A stretch of 10,246 nucleotides of DNA, from the NCBI GenBank assembly GCA_030835005.1, contig JAUQWT010000173.1, positions 1 through 10,246 of the forward strand, read 5' to 3'. Numbering within the stretch: position 1 is the first letter of the stretch; every line of letters starts with the position of its first letter. Position numbers and translations under genes: made by a program. The notes beneath the pieces were generated by a model. It searched no databases and was not told the origin of the DNA. It saw only the letters and a list, made by a program, of their open reading frames with translations. Shown here one piece after another: positions 1-6,840 of this stretch. The stretch is from Ignavibacteria bacterium. Lineage in GTDB: Bacteria; Bacteroidota; Ignavibacteria; Tepidaquicellales; OLB5.

Positions 1-1
1 C

Positions 2-163
2 TACTCCATAAGAAATCACAAGTATTTGTTTTATCCTCATATTAAACTCAGACATACTTTCATGTTCAAGAAAGATAAGCCTGATATCACAGATATTTCT
101 TTTGGAATAATCCTTGGAATTGCAAATCCTTTCATTGATGTAGATATACAAAGAAAATATTAG
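2..163 (+). CDS. C-terminal end of an unidentified protein, possibly outer-membrane (5' end outside window)
   Basis: An open frame enters from the left edge and runs 53 codons to TAG at 161-163, ending in ...GIANPFIDVDIQRKY. I do not recognise the family. The tail contains two stretches with alternating polar and hydrophobic residues (YLFYPHIKLRHTFMF and ISFGIILGIANPFIDVDI) and ends in an aromatic residue. This pattern is common in the closing strands of outer-membrane beta-barrels, but the fragment is too short to be sure. Only 21 bp separate its stop from the GTG of the mla permease gene, so it could be the gene before it in the same transcript. Confidence 0.5.
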   Translation, partial: YSIRNHKYLFYPHIKLRHTFMFKKDKPDITDISFGIILGIANPFIDVDIQRKY

Positions 164-184
164 AAATTTTAATTACTTTATATT

Positions 185-955
185 GTGTTAGATTATTTGC
201 CAAAATCTGTCTTAAGAATGCTCATAGAGATCTGGGGTTTAGCAAACTTCGCAGGCAGATATTTTAAAGAAGTTTTCAAACCTCCATATGAGTTAAAGGA
301 AACCTGGAAACAATTTTTCCAGGTTGGCAATAAATCGCTTGGGCTTGTTGGTATAACAGGATTCATAATTGGTTTTGTGCTTGCACTGCAGGCAATACCA
401 ACTTTGGAGCCGTTTGGCGCGACTTCGCTAATACCGCAAATGATCTCGCTGAGTATAATACTTGAAATAGGCCCGGTGATCTCAGGGCTTATGTGCGCAG
501 GGAAAATAGGATCGGGTATCGGCGCAGAGCTGGGCTCGATGAAAGTAACCGAGCAAATAGATGCGATGGAAGTATCAGCATGCAATCCATTCAAATTTCT
601 GGTTGTCACAAGAGTTACTGCAACTCTGTTAATGATCCCTCTTCTCATTATTTACGCTGATACTATTGCATTGTTTGGAGGTTATATTGCCCTGAATCTG
701 GTCAGCGATGTTTCGCTTGGCTTGTTTTTTTCGCAGGTATTTGAAGCACTGGACTTAGGAGATATTGTTGTCCCGATCGTAAAAACATTCTTCTTTGGTT
801 TCACAATTGGGCTGGTTGGCAGCTACAAAGGGTATAATGCCGATAGAGGCACTGAAAGTGTGGGAATTGCAGCAAATACTTCAGTTGTAATTTCTTCTTT
901 AATGGTAATAATTTGGGATATGATAGCTGTTCAGGTATCAACAATAATTTTTTAA
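185..955 (+). CDS. mlaE: MlaE-family ABC transporter permease (lipid transport)
   Basis: This is the inner-membrane permease of an Mla/MCE-type phospholipid transporter, 256 residues, close to the usual length of about 260. Residues 50-72, 85-105, 140-170 and 195-256 are hydrophobic membrane segments. The family-specific cytoplasmic motif GAELGSMKVTEQIDAM lies at 113-128, and the conserved GSYKGYNADRGTESVG block is at 212-227. The GTG at 185 is the first usable start after an in-frame stop at 170. The ATG at 218 would lose 11 residues of the amphipathic N-terminus, so I prefer GTG. No Shine-Dalgarno site is visible. mlaF starts 9 bp after the stop, so the two are almost certainly co-transcribed. 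The order permease-ATPase-MCE is typical. Direction of lipid flow cannot be judged from sequence. Confidence 0.93.
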   Translation: MLDYLPKSVLRMLIEIWGLANFAGRYFKEVFKPPYELKETWKQFFQVGNKSLGLVGITGFIIGFVLALQAIPTLEPFGATSLIPQMISLSIILEIGPVISGLMCAGKIGSGIGAELGSMKVTEQIDAMEVSACNPFKFLVVTRVTATLLMIPLLIIYADTIALFGGYIALNLVSDVSLGLFFSQVFEALDLGDIVVPIVKTFFFGFTIGLVGSYKGYNADRGTESVGIAANTSVVISSLMVIIWDMIAVQVSTIIF

Positions 956-964
956 TCCGGAAAA

Positions 965-1699
965 TTGGATAGTACAGATATAGTAATAGATCTTGTTCAT
1001 GTTAAGAAGTCTTTCGGTTCCGCCGAGATCCTTAAAGATATTAATCTTCAGCTTGAAAAAGGCGAAACTGTTGTTACTCTCGGCAAATCAGGCACAGGTA
1101 AATCGGTTACCCTTAAGTGTATAGTTGGGCTTATACAGCCGGATTCGGGCACAGTAACAGTTCTTGGGAAGAACGTTTTTGAACTATCTTATGAAGCTTT
1201 GCAGTACACCCGTAAAAAGATAGGTTTTGTATTTCAAAGCGGGGCGCTGTATGACTCGATGTCGGTCAGGCAGAATATCGAATTCCCGCTTGAAAGAAAC
1301 TCGGAAATGAACAAAGATGAAATAACAAAAAGAGTTGAGGAAGTCTTAAAGGATGTTGGGCTCTCTGATTCAATTGATAAAATGCCTTCAGAACTCTCGG
1401 GGGGGATGAGAAAGAGGCTTGGTGTTGCAAGAACAATTGCTTTAAACCCGGAGATAATGCTGTGGGATGAACCTACTACAGGACTTGACCCGGCGACTGC
1501 AAGAGAAATAAGCAACCTGATAGTAGATATGCAGAAAAAGTATAAAGTGTCTTCTATTGTAGTTACTCATGATATGGAGTGCACGAAAATTGTTGCAGAC
1601 AGGATAGTCATTCTGCAGGATGGAGAATATAAGCATTCCGGAACATTCGACGAACTGAAATCATCTGATGATGAATTTGTCAAATCATTTTTTGAATAA
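965..1699 (+). CDS. mlaF: MlaF-family ABC transporter ATP-binding protein
   Basis: This is the ATPase of the Mla lipid transporter, 244 residues. All nucleotide-binding motifs are intact: Walker A GKSGTGKS at 40-47, Q-loop Gln91, signature LSGGM at 144-148, Walker B IMLWDEP with D168 and E169, D-loop region TTGLDP at 171-176, and switch His202. The phrase FVFQSGALYDSM after the Q-loop is characteristic of MlaF rather than of generic importers. The start is TTG at 965, because no ATG or GTG precedes the conserved IDLVHVKKSFG strand, so residue 1 is fMet from TTG. The spacing is 9 bp after mlaE and 24 bp before mlaD. No gene for the STAS-domain partner MlaB is seen nearby. Confidence 0.95.
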   Translation: MDSTDIVIDLVHVKKSFGSAEILKDINLQLEKGETVVTLGKSGTGKSVTLKCIVGLIQPDSGTVTVLGKNVFELSYEALQYTRKKIGFVFQSGALYDSMSVRQNIEFPLERNSEMNKDEITKRVEEVLKDVGLSDSIDKMPSELSGGMRKRLGVARTIALNPEIMLWDEPTTGLDPATAREISNLIVDMQKKYKVSSIVVTHDMECTKIVADRIVILQDGEYKHSGTFDELKSSDDEFVKSFFE

Positions 1700-1723
1700 T
1701 TATTAATTTAAATCATAATTTTT

Positions 1724-2779
1724 ATGGAACCCAGTAAAAATAAAAAAATAGCAGTTGGCTTGTTCATCCTGGCGGGATTTGTCCTTTTTACAATTGCAAT
1801 ATTCGTAATTGGCGGAAAGGATAACCTCTTTACACCCACTTTCACACTTAAATCAGAATTCGTGAGCGTTAGCGGTTTGAAATCCGGCAGCTCAGTCAGG
1901 CTTAACGGCATAGTAGTAGGCAAAGTAGAATCCGTTCAAATTGAGGCATCTAATAAGGTTTTGGTAATAATGACAATTGAAAAAAGCGCGCAGGAGTATA
2001 TTAAGAATGATTCAAGGGTAACTATTGGTTCAGACGGGCTTGTGGGCAATAAAGTTGTGGAGATTACACCCGGAACACCCGGAACCCCGGGAGTACTGGA
2101 TCATACAATGCTTGAATCAGATAAGCCGATCGAAGTTCAGGATATTATGATCGGGCTGAAAGAATCAAGCGAAAATGCATCGGATATAACCAAAGACCTT
2201 GCGGAAATTACTTCAAAAGTCAACACAGGTCAGGGAACGATCGGGCAGTTGGTTAATAATGATACATTATACCGGAGCATAGATTCAACTTTCCGGTCAT
2301 TTGCGGGCTCCAGCAGTCAGTTAAATGTTATATTTTCAAAAATTACCGGCACGGTTGATAACGTATCTGTGGATATAGAAAAGCTTGCAACAGAAATGAG
2401 GAAGATAACAACAGATATTGCAGACATTACCAGGAAAATGAACTCCAGCGAAAGTGTGATTGGTACCCTTCTTACAGACACAGTTTTTGCAAACAATATT
2501 AAGTCTATGATGAAGAATGCTGATGCGACGACAAAGAATCTTGAAAACGGTTCATTCAGTTTTGCACAGAATATGGAAGCTCTGAAGCATAACTTCCTCT
2601 TCAAAGGATATTTCGAGGATATAGGTTATTGGGATCAGCCGACATGGGAAAAGAACATTGACAGAAAAGCTCTTGAGCTTAAGCTTAAGGAACAGCAGCT
2701 GCTTCAGAAAGAAAAAGAGCTCAAAGAACTTGAGCAGAGATTAAGGCTTGAACAACAGATTAAGGATACCAATAAATAG
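1724..2779 (+). CDS. mlaD: MlaD-family MCE-domain protein with long helical C-terminus
   Basis: This is the membrane-anchored, periplasmic lipid-binding subunit. One N-terminal membrane span (about 9-31, KIAVGLFILAGFVLFTIAIFVIGG) is followed by a single MCE domain at about 38-135 with VSGLKSGSSVRLNGIVVGKVESV. The chain continues to 351 residues, about twice the length of E. coli MlaD (183). The extra part contains two related segments, about 165-188 (VNTGQGTIGQLVNNDTLYRS) and 239-262 (NSSESVIGTLLTDTVFANNI), then a LKHNFLFKGYFEDIGYW block at 287-303. It ends in a charged, Gln/Glu/Lys-rich helix at 311-351 likely to form a coiled coil. Long MlaD-like proteins of this type occur in Bacteroidota and relatives. 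The helical tail may span the periplasm toward an outer-membrane partner (inference). Confidence 0.9.
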   Translation: MEPSKNKKIAVGLFILAGFVLFTIAIFVIGGKDNLFTPTFTLKSEFVSVSGLKSGSSVRLNGIVVGKVESVQIEASNKVLVIMTIEKSAQEYIKNDSRVTIGSDGLVGNKVVEITPGTPGTPGVLDHTMLESDKPIEVQDIMIGLKESSENASDITKDLAEITSKVNTGQGTIGQLVNNDTLYRSIDSTFRSFAGSSSQLNVIFSKITGTVDNVSVDIEKLATEMRKITTDIADITRKMNSSESVIGTLLTDTVFANNIKSMMKNADATTKNLENGSFSFAQNMEALKHNFLFKGYFEDIGYWDQPTWEKNIDRKALELKLKEQQLLQKEKELKELEQRLRLEQQIKDTNK

Positions 2780-3127
2780 AACCCCGCTGTTTGCACAATA
2801 TCTTTTGTTTGACCCGGAATGCTTCAATTGAACTTTTTTTATACAGTTGAGTCATTTCTTATTACTTTCCGGAGAAAACGCATTGATTGTTAAACTCTTA
2901 TTTTATCATTACTTAAATAGAAATCATTATTGGATCTTTTTGGTTCTTCATGGTATAAAAAGACCTTTATGATTATTATTGACAACCTGAGAGAATTAAA
3001 GAACAGTATTATTCCGCAATTAATCTTCAGGTCAATACATCCGGTAAAAAAGAATAGTATCAAGCTAAACAGAAAGAAGCCCTCTTCTGTTTTAGATCTA
3101 TAATCCAAAATCTAATTAAACAAACCC
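2780..3127. other. 348-bp intergenic gap between mlaD and the peptidase gene
   Basis: AT-rich DNA with no recognisable protein, RNA gene or convincing terminator. The only candidate coding content is the short ORF listed separately at 2930-3103. A 10-bp palindrome TTCAATTGAA at 2823-2832 followed by seven Ts has no loop and cannot form a useful hairpin. A TTGACA hexamer at 2979-2984 has its nearest TATTAT 22 bp downstream, too far for a standard promoter. The promoter of the peptidase gene is presumably here but cannot be placed. Confidence 0.5.
2930..3103 (+). CDS. Doubtful small ORF, 57 residues, unknown
   Basis: A frame opens after an in-frame TAG at 2918 and runs from TTG at 2930 to TAA at 3101-3103, ending 24 bp before the peptidase start. 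The product begins MDLFGSSWYKKTFMIIIDNL (an ATG at 2969 would give only 44 residues) and is basic in its second half, with several Lys and Arg. There is no signal peptide, membrane span or motif I recognise, and no ribosome-binding site. It could be a chance ORF in AT-rich DNA, a degraded gene or a real small basic protein. I list it only because it fills half of an otherwise empty gap. Confidence 0.18.
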   Translation: MDLFGSSWYKKTFMIIIDNLRELKNSIIPQLIFRSIHPVKKNSIKLNRKKPSSVLDL

Positions 3128-6061
3128 ATGAGTAAAAGATTTTCTGTCTTTTTGATTTTCATAGTATTTGTTTCTTCGTTTACTGCAACTTCACAGGTTC
3201 AGCTGCACAATGACGGGAAATATCCATATACAACTGTTGATGGCGACCCAACCAAGTCAAGGATTTACAAATTAGATAATGGGCTGACAGTATTTCTAAC
3301 TGTTTACAAAAATGAACCGCGTATTCAGACATATATTCCAATAAAAGCAGGAAGCAAGAATGATCCCTCAGATGCAACCGGCTTGGCTCACTATCTTGAA
3401 CATATGCTTTTTAAGGGAACAGATAAATTCGGGTCAAAAGACTTTGAAAAGGAAAAACCGTTACTGGATGAGATAATACAGCTTTTTGAAACATACAGGG
3501 CAGCTACAGATGAAGATACACGAAAGGAAATTTATCACAAAATAGACAGTGTTTCCGGCCTAGCTTCCAAGTATGCAATTGCAAATGAATATGATAAAAT
3601 GATGAATGTAATTGGAGCCAAAGGTACAAATGCTTATACATGGGTAGAGCAGACTGTTTATACCAATGACATCCCCGCAAATCAGCTGGAAAAATGGTTA
3701 ATCATTGAGTCAGAAAGATTCAGGAACCCTGTCCTGAGACTTTTCCATACTGAACTTGAAACTGTGTATGAAGAAAAGAACATCTCGATGGATACTGACG
3801 GCGAAAAGGCGTGGGACAGACTTTTCCTTAGCCTTTACCCAACGCATCAATACGGCACTCAGACAACTATCGGAACTATTGAACATTTAAAGAATCCCTC
3901 TATGAAAAAAGTCATTGACTACTACAGGACATATTATGTTCCGAACAATATGGCTATAGTTCTCTCAGGTGACCTTGATCCGGACAAAACCATTGAACTT
4001 GTTGATAAATACTGGGGCAGTAAACCTGCCGGAATTGTTCCTGAATACGTTCCTCCTGTTGAAGATCCAATTACAAACCCGATAGAGCATGAAGTTGTTG
4101 GTCAGGATGCGGAGTATGTGCTTATCGGTTACCGTTTCCCCGGAGCAAATACAAGAGAAAGTGACATTGTAACCATGATTGACATGATACTTGCAAATAA
4201 CGGCGCAGGATTACTCGATCTGAATCTGAATCAAAGCCAAAAAGTACTTTCGTCTTCTTCATCGCTGATGAACTTCAAAGACTATACAACTCATGTACTA
4301 TCAGGTAATGCAAGAGAAGGCCAGTCATTAGAACAAGTAAAGGATCTGATTTTGGATCAAATCGAACTTATTAAAAAGGGCAATTTTCCGGATTGGCTTC
4401 CGGGTGCAATAATCAGCGATCTTAAACTTTCGCGAATCAAAAGCTTTGAAAGCAACCGCCAAAGGGCCGGCGCTTTTGTGAATGCTTTTGTAAAGGGAAT
4501 TCCATGGGAAGATGAAGTTAAAAAACTGGACAGGCTTTCAAAAATAACTAAACAGGAAATTGTAGATTTTGCCAACAAGTACTATGGTAACAATTATGCT
4601 TTAGTGTATAAGAAAACAGGAGAAGACAAAAACGTTCAAAAAGTAGAGAAACCGGTTATTACTCCGGTTGAAGTAAACAGACAGGACAATTCACCATTCT
4701 TAGCTTCAATTTCCGAAATGCAGGTCGAAGACCTTAAACCTGTCTTCATAAATTTCAGTACAGATCTATACAGGACAGAATTGAATAATGACGTTCCGTT
4801 TTTGTACAAAAAGAACGAAGAGAATGAATACTTCAGCCTGAGTTTCGTGATTGATGTTGGGTCTAACAATGACAGGAAAGTTCCTTTAGCTGCTTCATAT
4901 TTCGATTATCTCGGGACAACTAAGTATTCCCCGTCACAGCTTAAAGAAGAATTTTACAAACTGGGATGTACATACAGTATCTCTTCCGGTGAAGAACAAA
5001 CCGTCATTAATCTAAGCGGTTTGGATGAGAACTTTGACAAAGCATTTGAACTGCTCCAGAGCGTTCTATCTGATATTCAGCCGGGCAAAGAAGCGCTGAA
5101 TAATCTGATCTCTGATGTTATGAAACTAAGGAGTGATAACAAGCTTGACAGGGAAAAAATCTTATGGGATGCGATGTGGAGCTATGGGAAATACGGTTCA
5201 AGATCACCATATACAAATGTTCTAACCGAAAAGGAACTTAGATCTTTGAAACCGGAAGAGCTGGTATCTATCATTAAGAACTTGCCTGCTTACAAACACA
5301 AAGTATTATATTTCGGACCGAAGGATAACAGTGTTATCTCCTCCAAACTGAATCAATCGGGTAATCAGCCTGCTGCAGGCTTGCTTGACCCTCCGAAGGG
5401 CACCTTATTCACAGAATTACCAACTGAGCAGAATAAAGTTTATGTAGTAAATTTTCCGGATATGGTTCAGGCAGAAATATTAATGCTTTCTAAAAAAGAA
5501 ATTTATAACAAAGATCTGGCCCCATACATATCAATGTACAATGAATATTTCGGGGGAGGCATGTCAAGCATTATTTTCCAGGAATTGAGGGAATCAAAAG
5601 CGCTTGCATACAGTACATTCTCTTCATTCAGCACTCCTTCAAAGAAAGAAGAATCTTTTTACAATATTGCTTACATCGGAACGCAGGCCGATAAACTGCC
5701 GGAAGCAATGGAAGGTTTGTTTGGTATTCTGAACAAAATGCCTGAATCGGAAATTACATTCAGCACAGGCAAAGATAATCTTATTCAGAAAATTCGTTCT
5801 GAAAGAATTACAAAGGCAGCGATACTGAATAATTTTTTGGCTTCGGAAAAAATGGGGCTTGATTATGACATCAGAGAAGATATTTTTAATAAAGCTTCGG
5901 GTATGAAAATTGAAGACGTAAGAAAGTTTCAGGAGAAGAATGTAAAAGACTCGAAATACAATATCCTTGTACTGGGAGATAAGAACAAACTGGATGTGAA
6001 GGCGCTTGAAAAATACGGTAAGGTGAAGTATCTGACACTTGAGGAAATTTTCGGCTACTGA
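3128..6061 (+). CDS. Exported M16 (pitrilysin/insulinase) zinc metallopeptidase, double-length
   Basis: Exported zinc protease of family M16, 977 residues, of the type with two M16 halves fused in one chain (E. coli pitrilysin is of similar size). A signal peptide at 1-22 (hydrophobic 6-18, likely cut after ATS) sends it to the periplasm. The inverted zinc motif HYLEH gives H88, E91 and H92, and E209 and E216 keep the seven-residue spacing of the downstream Glu pair. The active domain is about 45-230 and its C-terminal partner about 250-430. The second half begins about 555 and is inactive, because SYFDY at 590-594 replaces HxxEH. The last domain keeps GGG at 809-811 and the substrate-binding pair R821 and Y828. 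Between the zinc helix and E216 lie 123 residues rather than the roughly 76 of pitrilysin, so a helical insert occupies about 101-152. It has its own terminator and is probably monocistronic. Confidence 0.93.
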   Translation: MSKRFSVFLIFIVFVSSFTATSQVQLHNDGKYPYTTVDGDPTKSRIYKLDNGLTVFLTVYKNEPRIQTYIPIKAGSKNDPSDATGLAHYLEHMLFKGTDKFGSKDFEKEKPLLDEIIQLFETYRAATDEDTRKEIYHKIDSVSGLASKYAIANEYDKMMNVIGAKGTNAYTWVEQTVYTNDIPANQLEKWLIIESERFRNPVLRLFHTELETVYEEKNISMDTDGEKAWDRLFLSLYPTHQYGTQTTIGTIEHLKNPSMKKVIDYYRTYYVPNNMAIVLSGDLDPDKTIELVDKYWGSKPAGIVPEYVPPVEDPITNPIEHEVVGQDAEYVLIGYRFPGANTRESDIVTMIDMILANNGAGLLDLNLNQSQKVLSSSSSLMNFKDYTTHVLSGNAREGQSLEQVKDLILDQIELIKKGNFPDWLPGAIISDLKLSRIKSFESNRQRAGAFVNAFVKGIPWEDEVKKLDRLSKITKQEIVDFANKYYGNNYALVYKKTGEDKNVQKVEKPVITPVEVNRQDNSPFLASISEMQVEDLKPVFINFSTDLYRTELNNDVPFLYKKNEENEYFSLSFVIDVGSNNDRKVPLAASYFDYLGTTKYSPSQLKEEFYKLGCTYSISSGEEQTVINLSGLDENFDKAFELLQSVLSDIQPGKEALNNLISDVMKLRSDNKLDREKILWDAMWSYGKYGSRSPYTNVLTEKELRSLKPEELVSIIKNLPAYKHKVLYFGPKDNSVISSKLNQSGNQPAAGLLDPPKGTLFTELPTEQNKVYVVNFPDMVQAEILMLSKKEIYNKDLAPYISMYNEYFGGGMSSIIFQELRESKALAYSTFSSFSTPSKKEESFYNIAYIGTQADKLPEAMEGLFGILNKMPESEITFSTGKDNLIQKIRSERITKAAILNNFLASEKMGLDYDIREDIFNKASGMKIEDVRKFQEKNVKDSKYNILVLGDKNKLDVKALEKYGKVKYLTLEEIFGY

Positions 6062-6082
6062 TAATTTATCATTCTTTTAATG

Positions 6083-6116
6083 CCCGGCAAATGGAAACAT
6101 TTACCGGGTTTTTTTT
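6083..6116 (+). terminator. Intrinsic terminator after the M16 peptidase gene
   Basis: Left arm CCCGGCAAATG (6083-6093) pairs with CATTTACCGGG (6098-6108) with one C/A mismatch, closing a GAAA tetraloop at 6094-6097, followed by eight Ts at 6109-6116. It begins 21 bp after the peptidase stop and separates the peptidase from the haem locus. Confidence 0.93.
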
Positions 6117-6140
6117 ATTACAGTATCAACTGGAAAGCAC

Positions 6141-6146
6141 TATAAT
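6141..6146 (+). promoter_or_regulatory. Possible -10 hexamer TATAAT just upstream of the tandem operator
   Basis: A perfect TATAAT lies at 6141-6146, immediately before and partly inside the tandem dyads, which would place the transcription start within the operator, as expected for a repressor site. No good -35 hexamer is found 16-18 bp upstream. The housekeeping sigma factor of Bacteroidota uses a different consensus (TAnnTTTG), so the call is tentative. Confidence 0.3.
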
Positions 6147-6184
6147 AGGACTTATATAGTCTAATAGGACTTGATTAGTCCTAT
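6143..6184 (+). promoter_or_regulatory. Tandem dyad operator, Rrf2/IscR-like core GACT-N5-AGTC
   Basis: Two 19-bp units sit head to tail, 6143-6161 and 6162-6180, differing at three positions. The second extends to a perfect dyad: ATAGGACT (6164-6171), spacer TGATT, AGTCCTAT (6177-6184). The first has the same left arm and AGTC but an imperfect outer right arm. Known IscR type 1 sites share the core GACT-N5-AGTC and outer ATA/TAT ends, though with two more bases in each flank. I therefore infer an Rrf2-family regulator (iron, Fe-S or NO sensing) acting on the haem monooxygenase gene, which starts 48 bp downstream. The regulator itself is not in this window. Confidence 0.6.
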
Positions 6185-6232
6185 ATTTATTATTAAGTTT
6201 GCTGAAATCATGCAATCAAATTAAACAGGAAT

Positions 6233-6559
6233 ATGGAAAAAAACTTCGTAGCAATAAATTATATCTCTTGCAAAGATCACTATAAAGGGCGTTTTGAAGA
6301 GCTTTTTGCAACCAGGGCCGGGGCAATTGACCGCCTTCCGGGTTTTAAGAATATGGAAGTACTTAAACCCCAGGATGGCAGTGATTACCTTATTGTGAGC
6401 CATTGGGATAATGAGGAGAGCTTCAAAGGATGGACAAAGTCGCCTGAATTCATTGAAGGTCATAAACGTGGATTTGAAGATATTAAGCTGGCAAAAGAAA
6501 AAGGCGAAGAACCACCAATGAGCTCAAGCTTCAAGACATACGAAGTTATTGCCCGATAG
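6233..6559 (+). CDS. IsdG/HmoA-like haem-degrading monooxygenase (ABM domain)
   Basis: Small cytoplasmic enzyme of the antibiotic-biosynthesis-monooxygenase fold, 108 residues, the same size as staphylococcal IsdG (about 107). Residues 3-105 form the single domain. The three catalytic residues of the IsdG group are present in register: N9 (equivalent to IsdG N7), W67 and H77, and the surrounding text (ELFATRAGAIDRLPGF, SHWDNEESFKGW) follows the IsdG pattern. This supports cleavage of haem with release of iron, rather than a polyketide-type monooxygenase, although the chemical product (biliverdin, staphylobilin or other) cannot be predicted. No signal peptide is present. The AGGA two bases before the ATG is too close to serve as a normal ribosome-binding site. 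The tandem operator upstream suggests control by iron status. Its 3' end overlaps the small membrane protein gene by 11 bp. Confidence 0.85.
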   Translation: MEKNFVAINYISCKDHYKGRFEELFATRAGAIDRLPGFKNMEVLKPQDGSDYLIVSHWDNEESFKGWTKSPEFIEGHKRGFEDIKLAKEKGEEPPMSSSFKTYEVIAR

Positions 6560-6680
6560 AAATTCCAAAATATCGATTTGGCTGAAGAAGATCGGAATTG
6601 CCGGATTCCTCTTTTTTCTTATAAAAGGACTGTTGTGGCTTCTGCTTCCTGCCATTATTACGTATTTCTCTGTTAACTAA
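6549..6680 (+). CDS. Small single-span membrane protein, 43 residues
   Basis: From a TTG at 6549, overlapping the last 11 bp of the monooxygenase gene in another frame, a 43-codon frame runs to TAA at 6678-6680. The product has a basic N-terminus (MPDRNSKISIWLKK) followed by one hydrophobic segment at about 14-40 (IGIAGFLFFLIKGLLWLLLP). This is a clear charged-then-hydrophobic layout predicting an inner-membrane span with the N-terminus in the cytoplasm. The other two plus-strand frames of this stretch give no such pattern. The TTG start and overlap suggest translational coupling to the monooxygenase. I do not know the function. Short one-span proteins with an FLFFLIKGLLW-like core are common as unnamed ORFs, so it may be general rather than haem-specific. 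An alternative is a chance frame, which I consider less likely given the composition. Confidence 0.6.
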   Translation: MPDRNSKISIWLKKIGIAGFLFFLIKGLLWLLLPAIITYFSVN

Positions 6681-6732
6681 TAATATTAAGGTATTTACTT
6701 ACCGAATTGCCGAAAAATGACCAAAATCTTAT

Positions 6733-6765
6733 GGACTTATGATATAAGTCATATTATTCTATGAC
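6733..6765 (+). promoter_or_regulatory. Overlapping dyads upstream of the lipoprotein-receptor operon
   Basis: A perfect inverted repeat GACTTAT-GAT-ATAAGTC lies at 6734-6750. Its last three bases start a second one, GTCATA (6748-6753), six bases, TATGAC (6760-6765). The left arm with its preceding base, GGACTTAT (6733-6740), is identical to 6148-6155 in the first operator, and both end in AGTC, but the inner spacing is 9 rather than 5. A TAATTTTG at 6775-6782 matches the Bacteroidota -7 element TAnnTTTG, but no TTTG is found at the right distance upstream. The site is 75 bp before the lipoprotein ATG and probably regulates that operon. Confidence 0.45.
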
Positions 6766-6840
6766 ATCTATATTTAATTTTGTATCAAGTTTTGAATTCA
6801 ATTAACTAATTTATCTTTTAACAAAACAAAGAAATAATCA

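Noticed and set aside
193..648. 151-codon minus-strand ORF opposite mlaE
   Set aside because: It lies wholly within the confidently identified permease gene, and its product has no recognisable domain; a shadow frame.
2823..2840. Palindrome TTCAATTGAA followed by seven Ts after mlaD, considered as a terminator
   Set aside because: The palindrome has no loop and is AT-rich, so any hairpin would have about three weak pairs.
2979..3012. TTGACA ... TATTAT as promoter for the peptidase gene
   Set aside because: The spacing is 22 bp, well outside the 16-18 bp range, and this sigma-70 pattern is not the usual one in Bacteroidota.
2890..3108. 72-codon minus-strand ORF in the mlaD-peptidase gap
   Set aside because: Low-complexity Phe/Ile/Leu-rich product from AT-rich DNA, no motif or start signal; it overlaps the slightly more plausible plus-strand frame.
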